DNA of 64,000 bases from Chryseobacterium sp. ISL-80 (GCA_018613055.1 JAGGQZ010000017.1:97572-161571); one strand, 5' to 3'; positions 8,422-17,312 are shown, numbered from the stretch's first letter. The notes: generated from the letters alone by a model not told the origin. A program made the numbers and translations.

Positions 8422-8979
8422 TTGGACATTTTGATTGCTCCCAGGCTCTGAAATGTCCTTTAAACTGCTTTTCTTGGACATTTTGGCTGTTCCAACGCTT
8501 CGAAATGTCCTTTAAACCGCTTTTCTTGGACATTTTGGCTGCTACAACGCTCCGAAATGTCCTTTAAACTGCTTTTCTTGGACATTTTTGTGGCTCCAAC
8601 GCTCGGAAATGTCCTTTAAACTGCTTTCTTGGACATTTTGATTGCTCCAACACTCCGAAATGTCCTTTAAACTGCTTTTCTTGGACATTTTGGCTGCTAC
8701 AACGCTCCGAAATGTCCTTTAAACCGCTTTTCTTGGACATTTTGATTGCTTCAACACTCCGAAATGTCCTTTAAACCGCTTTTCTTGGACATTTTGGCTG
8801 CTACAACGCTCGGAAATGTCCTTTAAACTGCTTTTCTTGGACATTGTGATTGCTTCAACACTCCGAAATGTCCTTTAAACTGCTTTTCTTGGACATTTTT
8901 GTGGCTCCAACACTCCGAAATATCCTTTAAACTGCTTTACTTGGACATTTTGACTTTGCCTTGCCTCATAATGTCCATG
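8422..8979. repeat. 52-bp tandem hairpin array A, 11 units
   Basis: Eleven units, with GGACA starting at 8424, 8476, 8528, 8580, 8631, 8683, 8735, 8787, 8839, 8891 and 8943. The period is 52 bp, with one 51-bp step. Each unit has GGACATTT and, 30 bp downstream, AAATGTCC, with a variable 19-bp centre and the linker TTTAAACTGCTTTTCTT. The last unit is degenerate. The array fills the gap between the YczE-like gene and chaA. Since 52 is not a multiple of three, it is not a repeated peptide. Arrays at 15368-15590, 53070-53370 and 63440-64000 share the geometry. Confidence 0.95.
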
Positions 8980-9040
8980 AAAAACTCTATAGTTGATAAA
9001 TCCTCGTTGTTCCAGGGTGAAGCTTGTTCTTTTTACAGCG

Positions 9041-9073
9041 AAAAAAGAACCCTGTCCTCTCGGAACAGAGTTC
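9041..9073 (-). terminator. terminator of chaA
   Basis: GAACCCTGT (9047-9055) pairs with ACAGAGTTC (9065-9073) apart from one mismatch, and a six-base T-run follows on the minus strand. Confidence 0.7.
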
Positions 9074-9088
9074 ATTAGTTCTATTATA

Positions 9089-10150
9089 TTAAAGCAGGTA
9101 AAATCCAATTCCCATTATAACATAGGCACCTAAAAGTGTAAGCCCTTCAAACCAGTTTGTTTCACCGTCGTTGGCAATGCTGATGGCAAGGAGCACGGCA
9201 ACTGCCATCGAAACCATTTCTGGCATTGAGAATACCAGTGGCATACTCGTTTCAAACATCAACGAAACTAACACGAGAACGGGTGCCACAAACATAGCCA
9301 CCTGCAAAGTCGATCCCACGGCAATTTCAACCGCGACGTCCATTTTGTTTTTGTAAGCCATGATGATAGCGGAGGCGTGCTCGGCTGCATTACCGACGAT
9401 CGCAACGATAATGACCCCGATAAATAATTCAGACCAGCCAAAAGATTCACCGACAGTCTCGAAGGTGTGAACAAGATTCTCGGCAACGTAGGCAACTGCA
9501 ACGGTTGCTGCAAGCAAAATCGTAATTGCTTTGCCCTTGCTCCATTCTGGTTCTTCCTCGTGGTGCTCGGTTCCAGCCTCATTTTTTGGCTGATAAACGC
9601 CTCGGTGGGTGACAAGCTTAAAAAATAGTGCAGCAAGATACAGCGCAATCAGGATAATCGAGATCCCGACACTCAGGCTGAGCGTCCTGCTTTCGTTCAT
9701 ATCCATCGCAAATACTTCAGGAATGACGAAGGCCACAATGACAGCAAAAATCAAAAGAGCCGAATTATGTCTGGCGTCATGCACGTTGAAGTGCTGCCGT
9801 TTGAACTTCAGTCCTCCAACAAAAAAGGATAATCCGGCTACAAGCAGGAGGTTGCCTAACACGGACCCTGTCAGCGAGGCTAGTACAACCCCAATCAGCC
9901 CCGCTTTTAATGCAAAAATGGAAATGATCAATTCCACCGCATTGCCGAAGGTCGCATTCAGCAAGCCGCCAATCCTCGGCCCCGTTACAATTGCCAGACT
10001 TTCTGTTGCCCGGCCCATATAGCTGGCCAGGGCTATAATCGTCAAACAGTAAATGATAAACAACAAAACGCTCGACCAATGCATTAGAGTTCCGATAACA
10101 GATAACGGAACACCGATGAAGGTTAAAATCATAAAAATCTTATTCGCCAT
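9089..10150 (-). CDS. chaA: calcium/proton antiporter (CaCA family)
   Basis: A 353-residue integral membrane exchanger that moves Ca2+ out against protons. Both alpha-repeat signatures are present: GNAVELIISIFALK in the first half and GNAAEHASAIIMAYK in the second, each with the transport glutamate. About eleven hydrophobic segments are seen, with an acidic His/Glu loop (EHHEEEPEW) in the middle, as is usual in CAX proteins. It matches B. subtilis ChaA (YfkE) in size and position next to yfkD. The start has AAAGGAT nine bases upstream. The gene is transcribed alone and ends at its own terminator. Confidence 0.93.
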   Translation of the reverse strand: MANKIFMILTFIGVPLSVIGTLMHWSSVLLFIIYCLTIIALASYMGRATESLAIVTGPRIGGLLNATFGNAVELIISIFALKAGLIGVVLASLTGSVLGNLLLVAGLSFFVGGLKFKRQHFNVHDARHNSALLIFAVIVAFVIPEVFAMDMNESRTLSLSVGISIILIALYLAALFFKLVTHRGVYQPKNEAGTEHHEEEPEWSKGKAITILLAATVAVAYVAENLVHTFETVGESFGWSELFIGVIIVAIVGNAAEHASAIIMAYKNKMDVAVEIAVGSTLQVAMFVAPVLVLVSLMFETSMPLVFSMPEMVSMAVAVLLAISIANDGETNWFEGLTLLGAYVIMGIGFYLL

Positions 10151-10294
10151 AGTTAATCCTTTCTATGTAGCTTTTATTGTTTTTTCAATATCTGTACCCC
10201 TTTTTGTTCATTGTTAGTCACTTTATGCAAAAGTCCATAAATGAATGAAGGTAATTGCGAAGAAAAAACAAAACCAAGGAAAGGTGACTACTCA

Positions 10295-10678
10295 TTATAC
10301 GATTTCAAACGTTTCTTCAACCTCGATGCTCCCAACCACAGATTGGACCATCGAGCAGTTTTTCCTTGTCAGCACCATTGCTTTCTCGATTTTCTTTTCA
10401 TCGAGATTGCTTCCGGCAATGCGAAAATGGACGGTGATTTTGCTGACTCGGTTTGCTTCTTCTTCAACTCGTTCAGCTTCCGCCGTGATGTGGATATCCT
10501 CGATTTCCATCCTCATTTTCTCCAGAACCTTGCGCAGGACGCCGCCGCTGCAGACCGCTACTGAAGAAACGAGCAATTGGTAAGGCCTGAATCCATATTC
10601 ATCATCCCCGGCAATGTCCAGTCTTCCAAAACCTGTTTCTGTATAAAAACCAACCTCTGGCTTCATTTTAAATTCCAT
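10295..10678 (-). CDS. OsmC family protein
   Basis: A 127-residue OsmC/Ohr-fold protein. Members are thiol-dependent peroxidases or related redox proteins. Two cysteines sit in the expected places: SSVAVCSGG in the first half and LTRKNCSMVQS near the C-terminus. FRPYQLLVSSVA is typical of the short OsmC-like subgroup in Bacillus rather than true OhrA. A strong AAGGAG site precedes the ATG. It is monocistronic. The actual substrate cannot be read from the sequence. The 144-bp gap before chaA contains nothing I can name. Confidence 0.85.
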   Translation of the reverse strand: MEFKMKPEVGFYTETGFGRLDIAGDDEYGFRPYQLLVSSVAVCSGGVLRKVLEKMRMEIEDIHITAEAERVEEEANRVSKITVHFRIAGSNLDEKKIEKAMVLTRKNCSMVQSVVGSIEVEETFEIV

Positions 10679-10827
10679 TTGACTCTCTCCTTTTTAACTA
10701 GAAATATTTCCCTGACACAAAGAAGATTACACTATTTTACCTGTAATTAAAAATAAAAAAACATTGCACATAAAAATTTATATCGTTAACATCAAAAGAG
10801 TATCAATACTCAGGGAGATTTTGAATC

Positions 10828-12006
10828 ATGAATCTAAGCATAAAACTTCGTTTCTGGATCCTCGTCAGCATCGTTGCCATCTCGGGATTTTCCCAGGGGA
10901 TGCTGCTGCCATTGATTGCGATCATCTTTGAACAGGATGGCGTGTCATCATCGATGAATGGCTTGCACGCGACAGGATTGTATATTGGCATCTTGATTGC
11001 TTCACCGCTGATGGAAGCGCCGCTGCGCAGATTCGGCTACAAGCCGATCATTCTTATCGGCGGCTTACTCGTTGCGGTTTCGCTGGCATTCTTTCCTTTA
11101 TGGAAATCGTTCTGGTTCTGGTTTATCTTAAGGCTTGCCATCGGGATTGGCGACCATATGCTCCATTTTGCCACCCAGACATGGATTACATCCTTTTCGG
11201 AAAAAGAGCGGATCGGAAGGAATATTTCAATCTATGGATTATTTTTCGGGCTGGGATTCGCAGCTGGCCCATTGATGATCGGGCTTGTAAAAATAAATAC
11301 TGCTCTGCCATTCATCCTTTCATCTGCCATCAGCCTTGCTGCCTGGCTTACGGTGTGGCTGCTGAAAAATGAACGGCCTGAACATGACACTGACAGTACT
11401 TCTTTCTTCGGTACCATGAAGAGGTTCGGAAAGGTGTTTAAATACGCCTGGGTCGCTTTCCTTCCTCCCTTCGGCTATGGATTTTTGGAAGCAAGCCTTA
11501 ACGGAAACTTCCCGGTGTACGCGATGAGATCTGGAATCGGTGTCGACGCAGTCGCTCTCCTGCTTCCCGCCTTTGCCATTGGCGGCATCCTCTCACAGCT
11601 TCCACTTGGGATTTTGAGTGATAAGCTCGGGCGGCGAAATGTATTGATAACCGTTACCCTGTCCGGCTTCATCTCTATTACCGCAGCCGGTTTGCTGGAG
11701 AATTCGACGATCGGTCTGCTGATCTGTTTCTTTTTAGCCGGGACGCTTGTGGGATCAACTTTTTCGCTTGGAATCAGTTATATGGCCGACCTGCTGCCAA
11801 AGTCGCTTCTTCCGGCAGGCAACCTGATGTGCGGCATTTTCTTCAGTTTCGGCAGCATCAGCGGCCCGTTCATTGGAGGACTGGCCATCCAATGGCTGAA
11901 AGGCATTAGCTTCTTTTATGTTATCAGCACGATGCTGCTGTTGATTTTCATCGCACTGGTCGCCGTCCGACATGACGCGTCTGAACAGCAGGCAAAATCT
12001 GCATAA
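10828..12006 (+). CDS. MFS transporter, YfkF-like
   Basis: A 392-residue twelve-helix major facilitator. After the second helix is EAPLRRFGYKPIILIG and, in the equivalent loop of the second half, LSDKLGRRNVL, the MFS loop signature. It resembles putative drug-efflux carriers of Bacillus. In B. subtilis, yfkF lies directly after chaA (yfkE) and encodes a protein of nearly the same length, so this is probably its counterpart, though here the OsmC gene intervenes. The substrate is unknown. GGGAGA precedes the ATG. The transcript probably ends at the terminator near 12247-12284. Confidence 0.82.
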   Translation: MNLSIKLRFWILVSIVAISGFSQGMLLPLIAIIFEQDGVSSSMNGLHATGLYIGILIASPLMEAPLRRFGYKPIILIGGLLVAVSLAFFPLWKSFWFWFILRLAIGIGDHMLHFATQTWITSFSEKERIGRNISIYGLFFGLGFAAGPLMIGLVKINTALPFILSSAISLAAWLTVWLLKNERPEHDTDSTSFFGTMKRFGKVFKYAWVAFLPPFGYGFLEASLNGNFPVYAMRSGIGVDAVALLLPAFAIGGILSQLPLGILSDKLGRRNVLITVTLSGFISITAAGLLENSTIGLLICFFLAGTLVGSTFSLGISYMADLLPKSLLPAGNLMCGIFFSFGSISGPFIGGLAIQWLKGISFFYVISTMLLLIFIALVAVRHDASEQQAKSA

Positions 12007-12009
12007 TAA

Positions 12010-12187
12010 CAAAAAGCGCAAGTGCCTCGTTTAGCCCCGACAAGCGCTCGAGGACCTTACAGTGAAGTCGTTCTTTGACTTCATTGGCAGGATCGAAGCG
12101 TCTCGAGCTGCTCAAAGCTAACGCTTATCGCAAGATACTCGAAGAAGCCAACTCGGTGAGGAAAACTGGCTAGGCGCTGGAGCTGGA
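12010..12187. repeat. interspersed palindromic element, longer copy
   Basis: The same family as 2872-3037: AGCCCCGACAAGCGCT near the left end, the central GTGAAGTC/GACTTCA hairpin, and GGCGCTGGAGCTGGA at the right end. About 60 extra bases lie between the hairpin and the right arm. It is non-coding and lies between the convergent MFS and DMT transporter genes. Confidence 0.85.
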
Positions 12188-12245
12188 TTAAGACAACCAT
12201 ACTAATTATCCACACCTAATTAATCTAATAATTCCTGTACAACGA

Positions 12246-12284
12246 GAAACAGCCTCCCTATTTGGCAGGGAGGCTGTTTTTTTT
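12246..12284 (+). terminator. terminator overlapping the DMT gene 3' end
   Basis: AAACAGCCTCCC (12247-12258) pairs with GGGAGGCTGTTT (12268-12279), followed by Ts on the plus strand. It ends plus-strand transcription coming from the MFS gene and includes the last codons of the convergent gene. Confidence 0.85.
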
Positions 12285-13196
12285 ACGGGCTGGCCGGTTC
12301 ACAATAACGATTCCGGCCACCACCAGGACTAATCCGGCTATAACAAAATAATGGAGCGCTTCACCAAGGAGCATCGATGATAAAAGGACGCCGAATACCG
12401 GCACCATGAACAGGTATAATGATACTTTTCCAACCTGATTGTACTTCATGACATTGTTCCATAAGATGAATCCTGTAGCAGACAGGAAAGCCAGATAGAT
12501 GAGCATCAACCCGGACTTGAGGTCAAAATCGAATGGAACCAGTCCGACAGTGAAAGCACCGATCGCAATCAATCCCAAAGAACCAAGGATCATCTGGTAG
12601 GCCGTCAAGTAAATGACCTCCATTTTCGCACTTCCCTGTTTTGCCAGGATATTGCCGTACGCACCAGCCAGCATCGCGCCCATAAGCAGGATTTCCCCGA
12701 TGCCAAAGTGGATTTCATATTCACCATTTGGCCAGTTCGCAAAAATGACCCCAGTGAAGCCGATCATCAAACCGGCGACCTTCAAACGGCTCATCCTGTC
12801 GTCAGGATACAGGAAATGTGCCAGCAAGATCTGGAAGAAGGACGTCGTGCCGGCGATAATCGATCCCTGGATCCCCGTTGAGTAGCTAAGTCCGATGTAA
12901 AACAGGACATATTGAAGGAATGTCTGAAACAGACCTATTTTTAAAAGAGGCTTTGTCGTTTCTGTCCTGAATTTCATATTCCTTTTTAAAAACAGGAACA
13001 AAATCAGGATCAGCAGCCCCGCAAGCAGGAACCGGTAGCCCGCAAACAGCATTTGCTCGCCGATTTCATCCGGCTTGATGTCCAGGCTTGCGTAGCTCAA
13101 TTTTATAAAAGGGAACGCACTTCCCCAGAGGAAGGTTGCCCCTGCTGCTGACACAACAATGCCAAGCGGATGGGTAAAAAAGTCTTTAGTTGTCAT
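12258..13196 (-). CDS. DMT superfamily (EamA) transporter
   Basis: A 312-residue membrane protein with ten hydrophobic segments arranged as two EamA repeats (about 15-150 and 165-300). WGSAFPFIKLSY in the first helix is the usual EamA start. Such carriers export metabolites or amino acids, but the substrate is unknown. AGGAG lies seven bases before the ATG. It is divergent from the metal ATPase gene, and its stop codon lies inside the convergent terminator stem. Confidence 0.85.
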   Translation of the reverse strand: MTTKDFFTHPLGIVVSAAGATFLWGSAFPFIKLSYASLDIKPDEIGEQMLFAGYRFLLAGLLILILFLFLKRNMKFRTETTKPLLKIGLFQTFLQYVLFYIGLSYSTGIQGSIIAGTTSFFQILLAHFLYPDDRMSRLKVAGLMIGFTGVIFANWPNGEYEIHFGIGEILLMGAMLAGAYGNILAKQGSAKMEVIYLTAYQMILGSLGLIAIGAFTVGLVPFDFDLKSGLMLIYLAFLSATGFILWNNVMKYNQVGKVSLYLFMVPVFGVLLSSMLLGEALHYFVIAGLVLVVAGIVIVNRPARKKNSLPAK

Positions 13197-13271
13197 CTAT
13201 CTTTCTCCTTAGACTATCGCATAATTCTTTCAAAAGCATATAGTGTATGGTAACATAATAGTGAACACAAT

Positions 13272-13355
13272 ATGTATCTTTTGCTCTGGCTTTTTGCTGT
13301 CACCGTTCCGGTGGCAGCTTTCGTATTTTTTAAGGGTAATGATGGTGATTATTAA
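13272..13355 (+). CDS. possible 27-codon hydrophobic leader peptide
   Basis: An open frame in the leader of the metal ATPase gene. It begins MYLLLWLFAV, continues with a hydrophobic Pro/Val/Ala-rich stretch and ends KGNDGDY. It could be a small single-span membrane peptide or an attenuator-type leader, because the hairpin at 13296-13318 lies inside it. The ribosome site is weak, so it may be fortuitous. Confidence 0.35.
   Translation: MYLLLWLFAVTVPVAAFVFFKGNDGDY
13296..13332 (+). terminator. terminator-like hairpin in the ATPase leader
   Basis: GCTGTCACCG (13296-13305) pairs with CGGTGGCAGC (13309-13318) with one G-T pair and a 3-nt loop, then TTTCGTATTTTTT follows. No complete plus-strand gene ends here, so premature termination (attenuation) of the ATPase transcript is possible. 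Confidence 0.5.
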
Positions 13356-13388
13356 TATCAATTAGAGATGTCAAAGGAGGAGAAAAGG

Positions 13389-15308
13389 ATGGCACAGGGA
13401 GCTAATGCAATTGCGAAACAAAACAGTGTTCCAGAAGGGGATTTCATCGGAAAAATCAAGCCTCACGCAGAGCTGATTGCCGCCAGCATCAGCGGGGTCC
13501 TGATTGCGGCCGGCTGGATCCTAAGCAAAGGAGATTCACAGACAGCGTCGGTCATCGCTTTTATCCTGGCCTATGTAATCGGCGGCTTCGCCAAAGCGAA
13601 GGAAGGCATCGAAGCGACAATCGAAGAAAAAGAATTGAATGTTGAAATGCTGATGATTTTTGCAGCAATCGGCTCGGCCATCATTGGTTATTGGACAGAA
13701 GGCGCGATTTTGATTTTCATTTTTGCGATGAGCGGAGCGCTTGAAACATATACGATGAACAAAAGCCATAAGGAAATCTCCTCATTGATGGAACTGCAGC
13801 CAGAGGAAGCATTGAGAATCACAAATGGTGTCGAAACGAAAGTTCATGTTTCCGAGCTGGAAATCGGCGATTTAATTTTAGTCAAACCGGGGGAAAGGAT
13901 TCCCTCCGACGGCAAAATAGCCAGGGGCCAGACAACGATTGACCAGGCTGCGATCACCGGAGAATCCATCCCTGTATCAAAGGATGCCGGAGATGATGTT
14001 TTCGCAGGCACTGTAAACCTGACAGGTTCCCTGACAGTTGAAATTACCAAACCAAACGATGAAACACTATTCCAGAAGATCATCCAGCTTGTCCAGAATG
14101 CACAGAGCGAAAAATCCCCGTCACAGCTGTTCATTGAACGATTTGAAGGGACTTATGTAAAAGTCGTGCTCGCCGTCGTAGTGCTGATGATGTTTGTTCC
14201 CCACTTCCTGTTGGGATGGAGCTGGACAGAAACGTTTTACAGGGCGATGATCCTTCTGGTTGTCGCCTCGCCATGTGCCCTGGTAGCCTCAATCATGCCG
14301 GCCACGTTATCAGCGATTTCGAACGGGGCGAAGCATGGAATATTGTTCAAAGGCGGCGTCCACCTGGAGAATCTCAGCCACCTTAAAGCCATTGCCTTCG
14401 ATAAAACAGGCACACTCACGAAGGGTAAACCGGAAGTGACGGATGTGATCGTGGCTGACGGTCTGGACCGTGATGATGTTTTGCTTAAAGCCGCATCGAT
14501 CGAGAGCCACTCCAACCATCCACTGGCAAATGCGATCGTGAAATATGCGAGGGATGCTCTTGGCAGGGAGCTTGTGCATCCTGAAAGCATCGAGGATGTT
14601 TCCGGATGGGGCGTTAAAGCTCATTTCGAAAACGAAGATTGGAGGATCGGAAAAGCCGACTTTGTCGGCAGGCCTGCTGCTGAAGCCTTCTCTGGAGGCG
14701 CAGCAGTGCAACTTGCTTCCGAAGGCAAGACTATCGTTTTCATTGAGCGGAACGGTTTGCTTGCCGGACTGATCGCCCTCAAGGATGTGGTCCGGGAAGA
14801 AACGAAACAGGCCATCGATTTGTTGAAATCAGAAGGCATCTATACAGTCATGCTGACAGGCGACAGCAAAAATACCGCAAAAGCCATTGCTGCTGAGAGC
14901 CATGTCGAAGGCTATATCGCAGAATGCCTTCCGGAAACGAAAGTTCAGGAATTGAAGAAGCTGAAAGAAGACCACGGCCAGGTCGCCATGGTCGGAGATG
15001 GCATCAATGACGCGCCGGCGCTCGCAACAGCCAATGTCGGGATCGCCATGGGAGAAGGCTCAGATGTAGCTCTTGAAACAGCAGACGTCGTCCTGATGAA
15101 AAACGACCTGCCGAAAATCGCCGAAGCCATCAACCTGTCGCGCCGGATGAACCGCATCGTCAAACAAAATATCGTGTTTTCGATTTTAGTGATCATGGTC
15201 CTGATCGCCTCGAACTTCCTGCAGTTCCTCGACCTGCCATACGGCGTCATCGGGCACGAAGGAAGCACGATCCTTGTTATATTGAATAGCTTGAGGTTGC
15301 TGAAATAA
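13389..15308 (+). CDS. zosA: ZosA-like heavy-metal P1B-type ATPase
   Basis: A 639-residue P-type ATPase for a soft divalent metal such as Zn2+. Motifs in order: TGES in the actuator domain, SPCAL in the metal-binding helix (SPC instead of CPC), DKTGTLTKG with the phosphorylated Asp, SHPLA-type HP motif (SNHPLANAI), GDGINDAPAL hinge, and the C-terminal HEGSTILVILNSLRLL. There is no N-terminal HMA domain. Length and SPC motif match B. subtilis ZosA (YkvW), a zinc uptake ATPase, but substrate and direction are inferred. The ATG at 13389 is chosen because AAAGGAGG lies eight bases upstream; the earlier ATG at 13368 would put that site inside the gene. Confidence 0.88.
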   Translation: MAQGANAIAKQNSVPEGDFIGKIKPHAELIAASISGVLIAAGWILSKGDSQTASVIAFILAYVIGGFAKAKEGIEATIEEKELNVEMLMIFAAIGSAIIGYWTEGAILIFIFAMSGALETYTMNKSHKEISSLMELQPEEALRITNGVETKVHVSELEIGDLILVKPGERIPSDGKIARGQTTIDQAAITGESIPVSKDAGDDVFAGTVNLTGSLTVEITKPNDETLFQKIIQLVQNAQSEKSPSQLFIERFEGTYVKVVLAVVVLMMFVPHFLLGWSWTETFYRAMILLVVASPCALVASIMPATLSAISNGAKHGILFKGGVHLENLSHLKAIAFDKTGTLTKGKPEVTDVIVADGLDRDDVLLKAASIESHSNHPLANAIVKYARDALGRELVHPESIEDVSGWGVKAHFENEDWRIGKADFVGRPAAEAFSGGAAVQLASEGKTIVFIERNGLLAGLIALKDVVREETKQAIDLLKSEGIYTVMLTGDSKNTAKAIAAESHVEGYIAECLPETKVQELKKLKEDHGQVAMVGDGINDAPALATANVGIAMGEGSDVALETADVVLMKNDLPKIAEAINLSRRMNRIVKQNIVFSILVIMVLIASNFLQFLDLPYGVIGHEGSTILVILNSLRLLK

Positions 15309-15313
15309 AGATG

Positions 15314-15351
15314 ACTCCCGCTCGGATTTCGGATCCGGCGGGAGTTTTTTT
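15314..15351 (+). terminator. terminator of the ATPase gene
   Basis: ACTCCCG (15314-15320) pairs with CGGGAGT (15339-15345) and a run of Ts follows. Confidence 0.85.
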
Positions 15352-15367
15352 GATGTCTTGTTATGTA

Positions 15368-15590
15368 ATGGACACTTTTCTGTGCATTTCATCGATTTCT
15401 GTTCATCATCACCCTTATTGACGGACACTTTCTTATGCATTTCTTCCATTTTTGTCCGTCATCGCCCTTATGACGGACACTTTTCCTTTCGTTTCTTCGA
15501 TTTCTGTCCGTCATCACCCTCGTGACGGACACTTTTCCTTGGGTATCATCGATTTCTGTCCGTCATCGCCTTCATGATGGACACTATCCC
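15368..15590. repeat. 52-bp tandem hairpin array C, 5 units
   Basis: GGACA starts at 15370, 15423, 15475, 15527 and 15579, spaced 53, 52, 52 and 52 bp. The central units have GACGGACA pairing with TGTCCGTC and pyrimidine-rich centres. The first has a degenerate right arm and the last has only the left arm. The xGACA to TGTCx outer span is 35 bp, as in array A. It fills the gap between the ATPase terminator and the small gene at 15670. Confidence 0.93.
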
Positions 15591-15639
15591 CGAAACTCGA
15601 TCTCCTGCTGTCGATCATTCTCGATTTCCACCCAAAGGT

Positions 15640-15668
15640 AAAGCGCCCTCCGATTGGGGGCGCTTGTT
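15640..15668 (-). terminator. possible terminator of the 34-codon gene
   Basis: AAGCGCCC and GGGCGCTT form a stem past the stop codon. The minus-strand T-run is short, so this is a weak call. Confidence 0.5.
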
Positions 15669-15669
15669 G

Positions 15670-15774
15670 TTAGTGATATCCGTTGGATCCGTTTGCTGAG
15701 CCTGATGTTTTTTGGCTGTGGTTGCTTTTGCCTTTTTGCTTGGTGCTTCCGTCTTTTTTCGTCTTCTTTGTCAT
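15670..15774 (-). CDS. 34-residue Lys/Ser/Gln-rich small protein
   Basis: An ATG at 15774 with AGGGGG about eight bases upstream opens a 34-codon frame. The product begins MTKKTKKDGSTKQKG and ends NGYH. It is very basic and hydrophilic, with no hydrophobic segment. Size and composition recall minor small acid-soluble spore proteins, but I cannot match it to a named one. It sits on the same strand as, and downstream of, the yfkH-like operon, and is followed by a GC-rich hairpin. An overlapping 96-codon frame on the same strand has no ribosome site and is rejected. Confidence 0.6.
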   Translation of the reverse strand: MTKKTKKDGSTKQKGKSNHSQKTSGSANGSNGYH

Positions 15775-15873
15775 CCTGAATTCCCCCTGTTATAAAAAGT
15801 GAGGAGCATGCCTCTTCTTTATCCTTTACTAAAACTGCGAACGTTACAGAGGTAATTTCAGGAGTCAATGACA

Positions 15874-16689
15874 TTAGCAGCCGGCTTTCTTTTCACTAAA
15901 ATAGGCATTGATCTCCCCGCCAATGATAATGATATATGCTGACAAATAGAGCCAGATCATCAGGACGATGATCGCCCCGATGCTTCCGTACGTAGCGGTG
16001 TAGGAAGCGAAGTTGCTGACATAGTAGGAGAATCCAAGTGATACGAGCACCCATCCACCAGTCGCAAAAACGGATCCAGGCAATCCGCTTATGCAGGTCA
16101 GCTTTTTATTTGGTGCGATCCAGTACAACCCGAGAAAAACAATAAAAAGGATCAAGATACTGATCAGCCATCGTAACATATTCCAGACGTAGACGAATTC
16201 TTCCTTCAGACCGAAATTCGCAAACAGCCAGCTGCCGATCTCTTTTCCGAATACCGGCAAAAGCAGCGCGACGAGGAAAACAAAAATCATTCCGAACGTC
16301 AAAAAAATGGCCATTAACCGGCTGACAATAAATGATCTTGTTTCCTCTACCCGATAGGCTCGGTTAAAGGCCCTTACAATTGCATTGATTCCATTGGAAG
16401 CAGACCAAATAGTCGCGAGCAATCCGAAAGACAACAACTTTCCGTCTTTTTTCATGATATCCTCAAGGCTGTTTTTGATCAGGTCCATCGATTCACCTGG
16501 AGCATAATCATCAAAAAAACCGAGGATATCCATTTCAGAGATTGGCAAATATGGAACCAATGTGACCAGAAAGATCAAAAGCGGAAACAAGGAAAGCAAA
16601 AAAAAGTACGCAAGCTGAGCAGCAAGTGCCGGAACATCGTCCTCCTGTATCCTGTGCCACATTTGCCTGAAAAATGATATATCAATCAT
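15874..16689 (-). CDS. yfkH: YihY/BrkB family membrane protein (YfkH-like)
   Basis: A 271-residue protein with six hydrophobic segments of the YihY family (once mislabelled RNase BN). Typical stretches are DDVPALAAQLAYFFLLSLFP near the N-terminus, ATIWSASNGINAIVRAFNRA in the middle and YGSIGAIIVLMIWLYLSAY near the end. The function is unknown. It matches B. subtilis YfkH in length and neighbourhood (yfkK is nearby). The upstream YtxH gene is 52 bp away on the same strand, so the two probably form an operon. GAGGTGA precedes the ATG. Confidence 0.87.
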   Translation of the reverse strand: MIDISFFRQMWHRIQEDDVPALAAQLAYFFLLSLFPLLIFLVTLVPYLPISEMDILGFFDDYAPGESMDLIKNSLEDIMKKDGKLLSFGLLATIWSASNGINAIVRAFNRAYRVEETRSFIVSRLMAIFLTFGMIFVFLVALLLPVFGKEIGSWLFANFGLKEEFVYVWNMLRWLISILILFIVFLGLYWIAPNKKLTCISGLPGSVFATGGWVLVSLGFSYYVSNFASYTATYGSIGAIIVLMIWLYLSAYIIIIGGEINAYFSEKKAGC

Positions 16690-16741
16690 TGATTCACCTC
16701 TTTTTTGGCTTCCGTGCTCCAGCTACTGATCAGCCTATCCA

Positions 16742-17104
16742 TCATTCTTGTCCATCTATATGCTGCTTTGTATCTCCTGATGCTGCTATTTTCCTCAATG
16801 ACTCTTTTGTCCCTTTTACCAATTCGGTAATCTGGGGCGGCACATCCTTAATCTCTTCGACCTTTTCCGTTATAAAGGCGACGTCCTCTGTTACTTGTTC
16901 CACTGTTGTCCGGACTTTATTCACTGTTTCTTTCATATCTTCAATGAATTCATTTGGATGTTTAACAACATAAGTAACTCCGCTCGATACCTTGCTGAAA
17001 TCCTCCTTTACCGCCTGGCGCGTTGATTTTTCCAGAAGGCTGACCGCCCCCCCGGCTAATGCACCTAAAAACATACCCATCCAAAACTTATTCGAACTGC
17101 CCAT
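16742..17104 (-). CDS. YtxH domain protein
   Basis: A 120-residue protein with a short glycine-rich membrane segment near the N-terminus (WMGMFLGALAGGAVSLL) followed by an amphipathic helical region, as in YtxH-domain proteins. The open frame extends to 17158, but ATG 17104 has AGGAGG seven bases upstream. It precedes the yfkH-like gene, probably in the same transcript, and may be a membrane-associated stress protein. It is the second YtxH-like protein in the window. Confidence 0.75.
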   Translation of the reverse strand: MGSSNKFWMGMFLGALAGGAVSLLEKSTRQAVKEDFSKVSSGVTYVVKHPNEFIEDMKETVNKVRTTVEQVTEDVAFITEKVEEIKDVPPQITELVKGTKESLRKIAASGDTKQHIDGQE

Positions 17105-17312
17105 TTTTCTCCTCCTAATATCTTGCATCTGATTTTGCAGACCATACTTGCCTGCCACCTACCTAACATTTTCCACGATAGACATCACTTCATGCAAGCT
17201 CACAGAAAAAAATTTCAAATAATCCTGAAAAGGTATAACTTTTTAAAGACCGTCAAACGCCTTTGGAACAGGGATACAGCTGTAATTCAAAGATTTACCT
17301 GATGGATATCGC

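Noticed and set aside
8422..8979. CRISPR array
   Set aside because: The whole 52-bp unit is repeated, including the centre; there are no unique spacers, no cas genes, and the other arrays differ in sequence.
8875..9108. 77-codon minus-strand frame after chaA
   Set aside because: It overlaps the chaA terminator and the array and has no ribosome site.
15584..15874. 96-codon minus-strand frame
   Set aside because: No ribosome site; it overlaps the better-supported 34-codon gene and a terminator-like stem in another frame.
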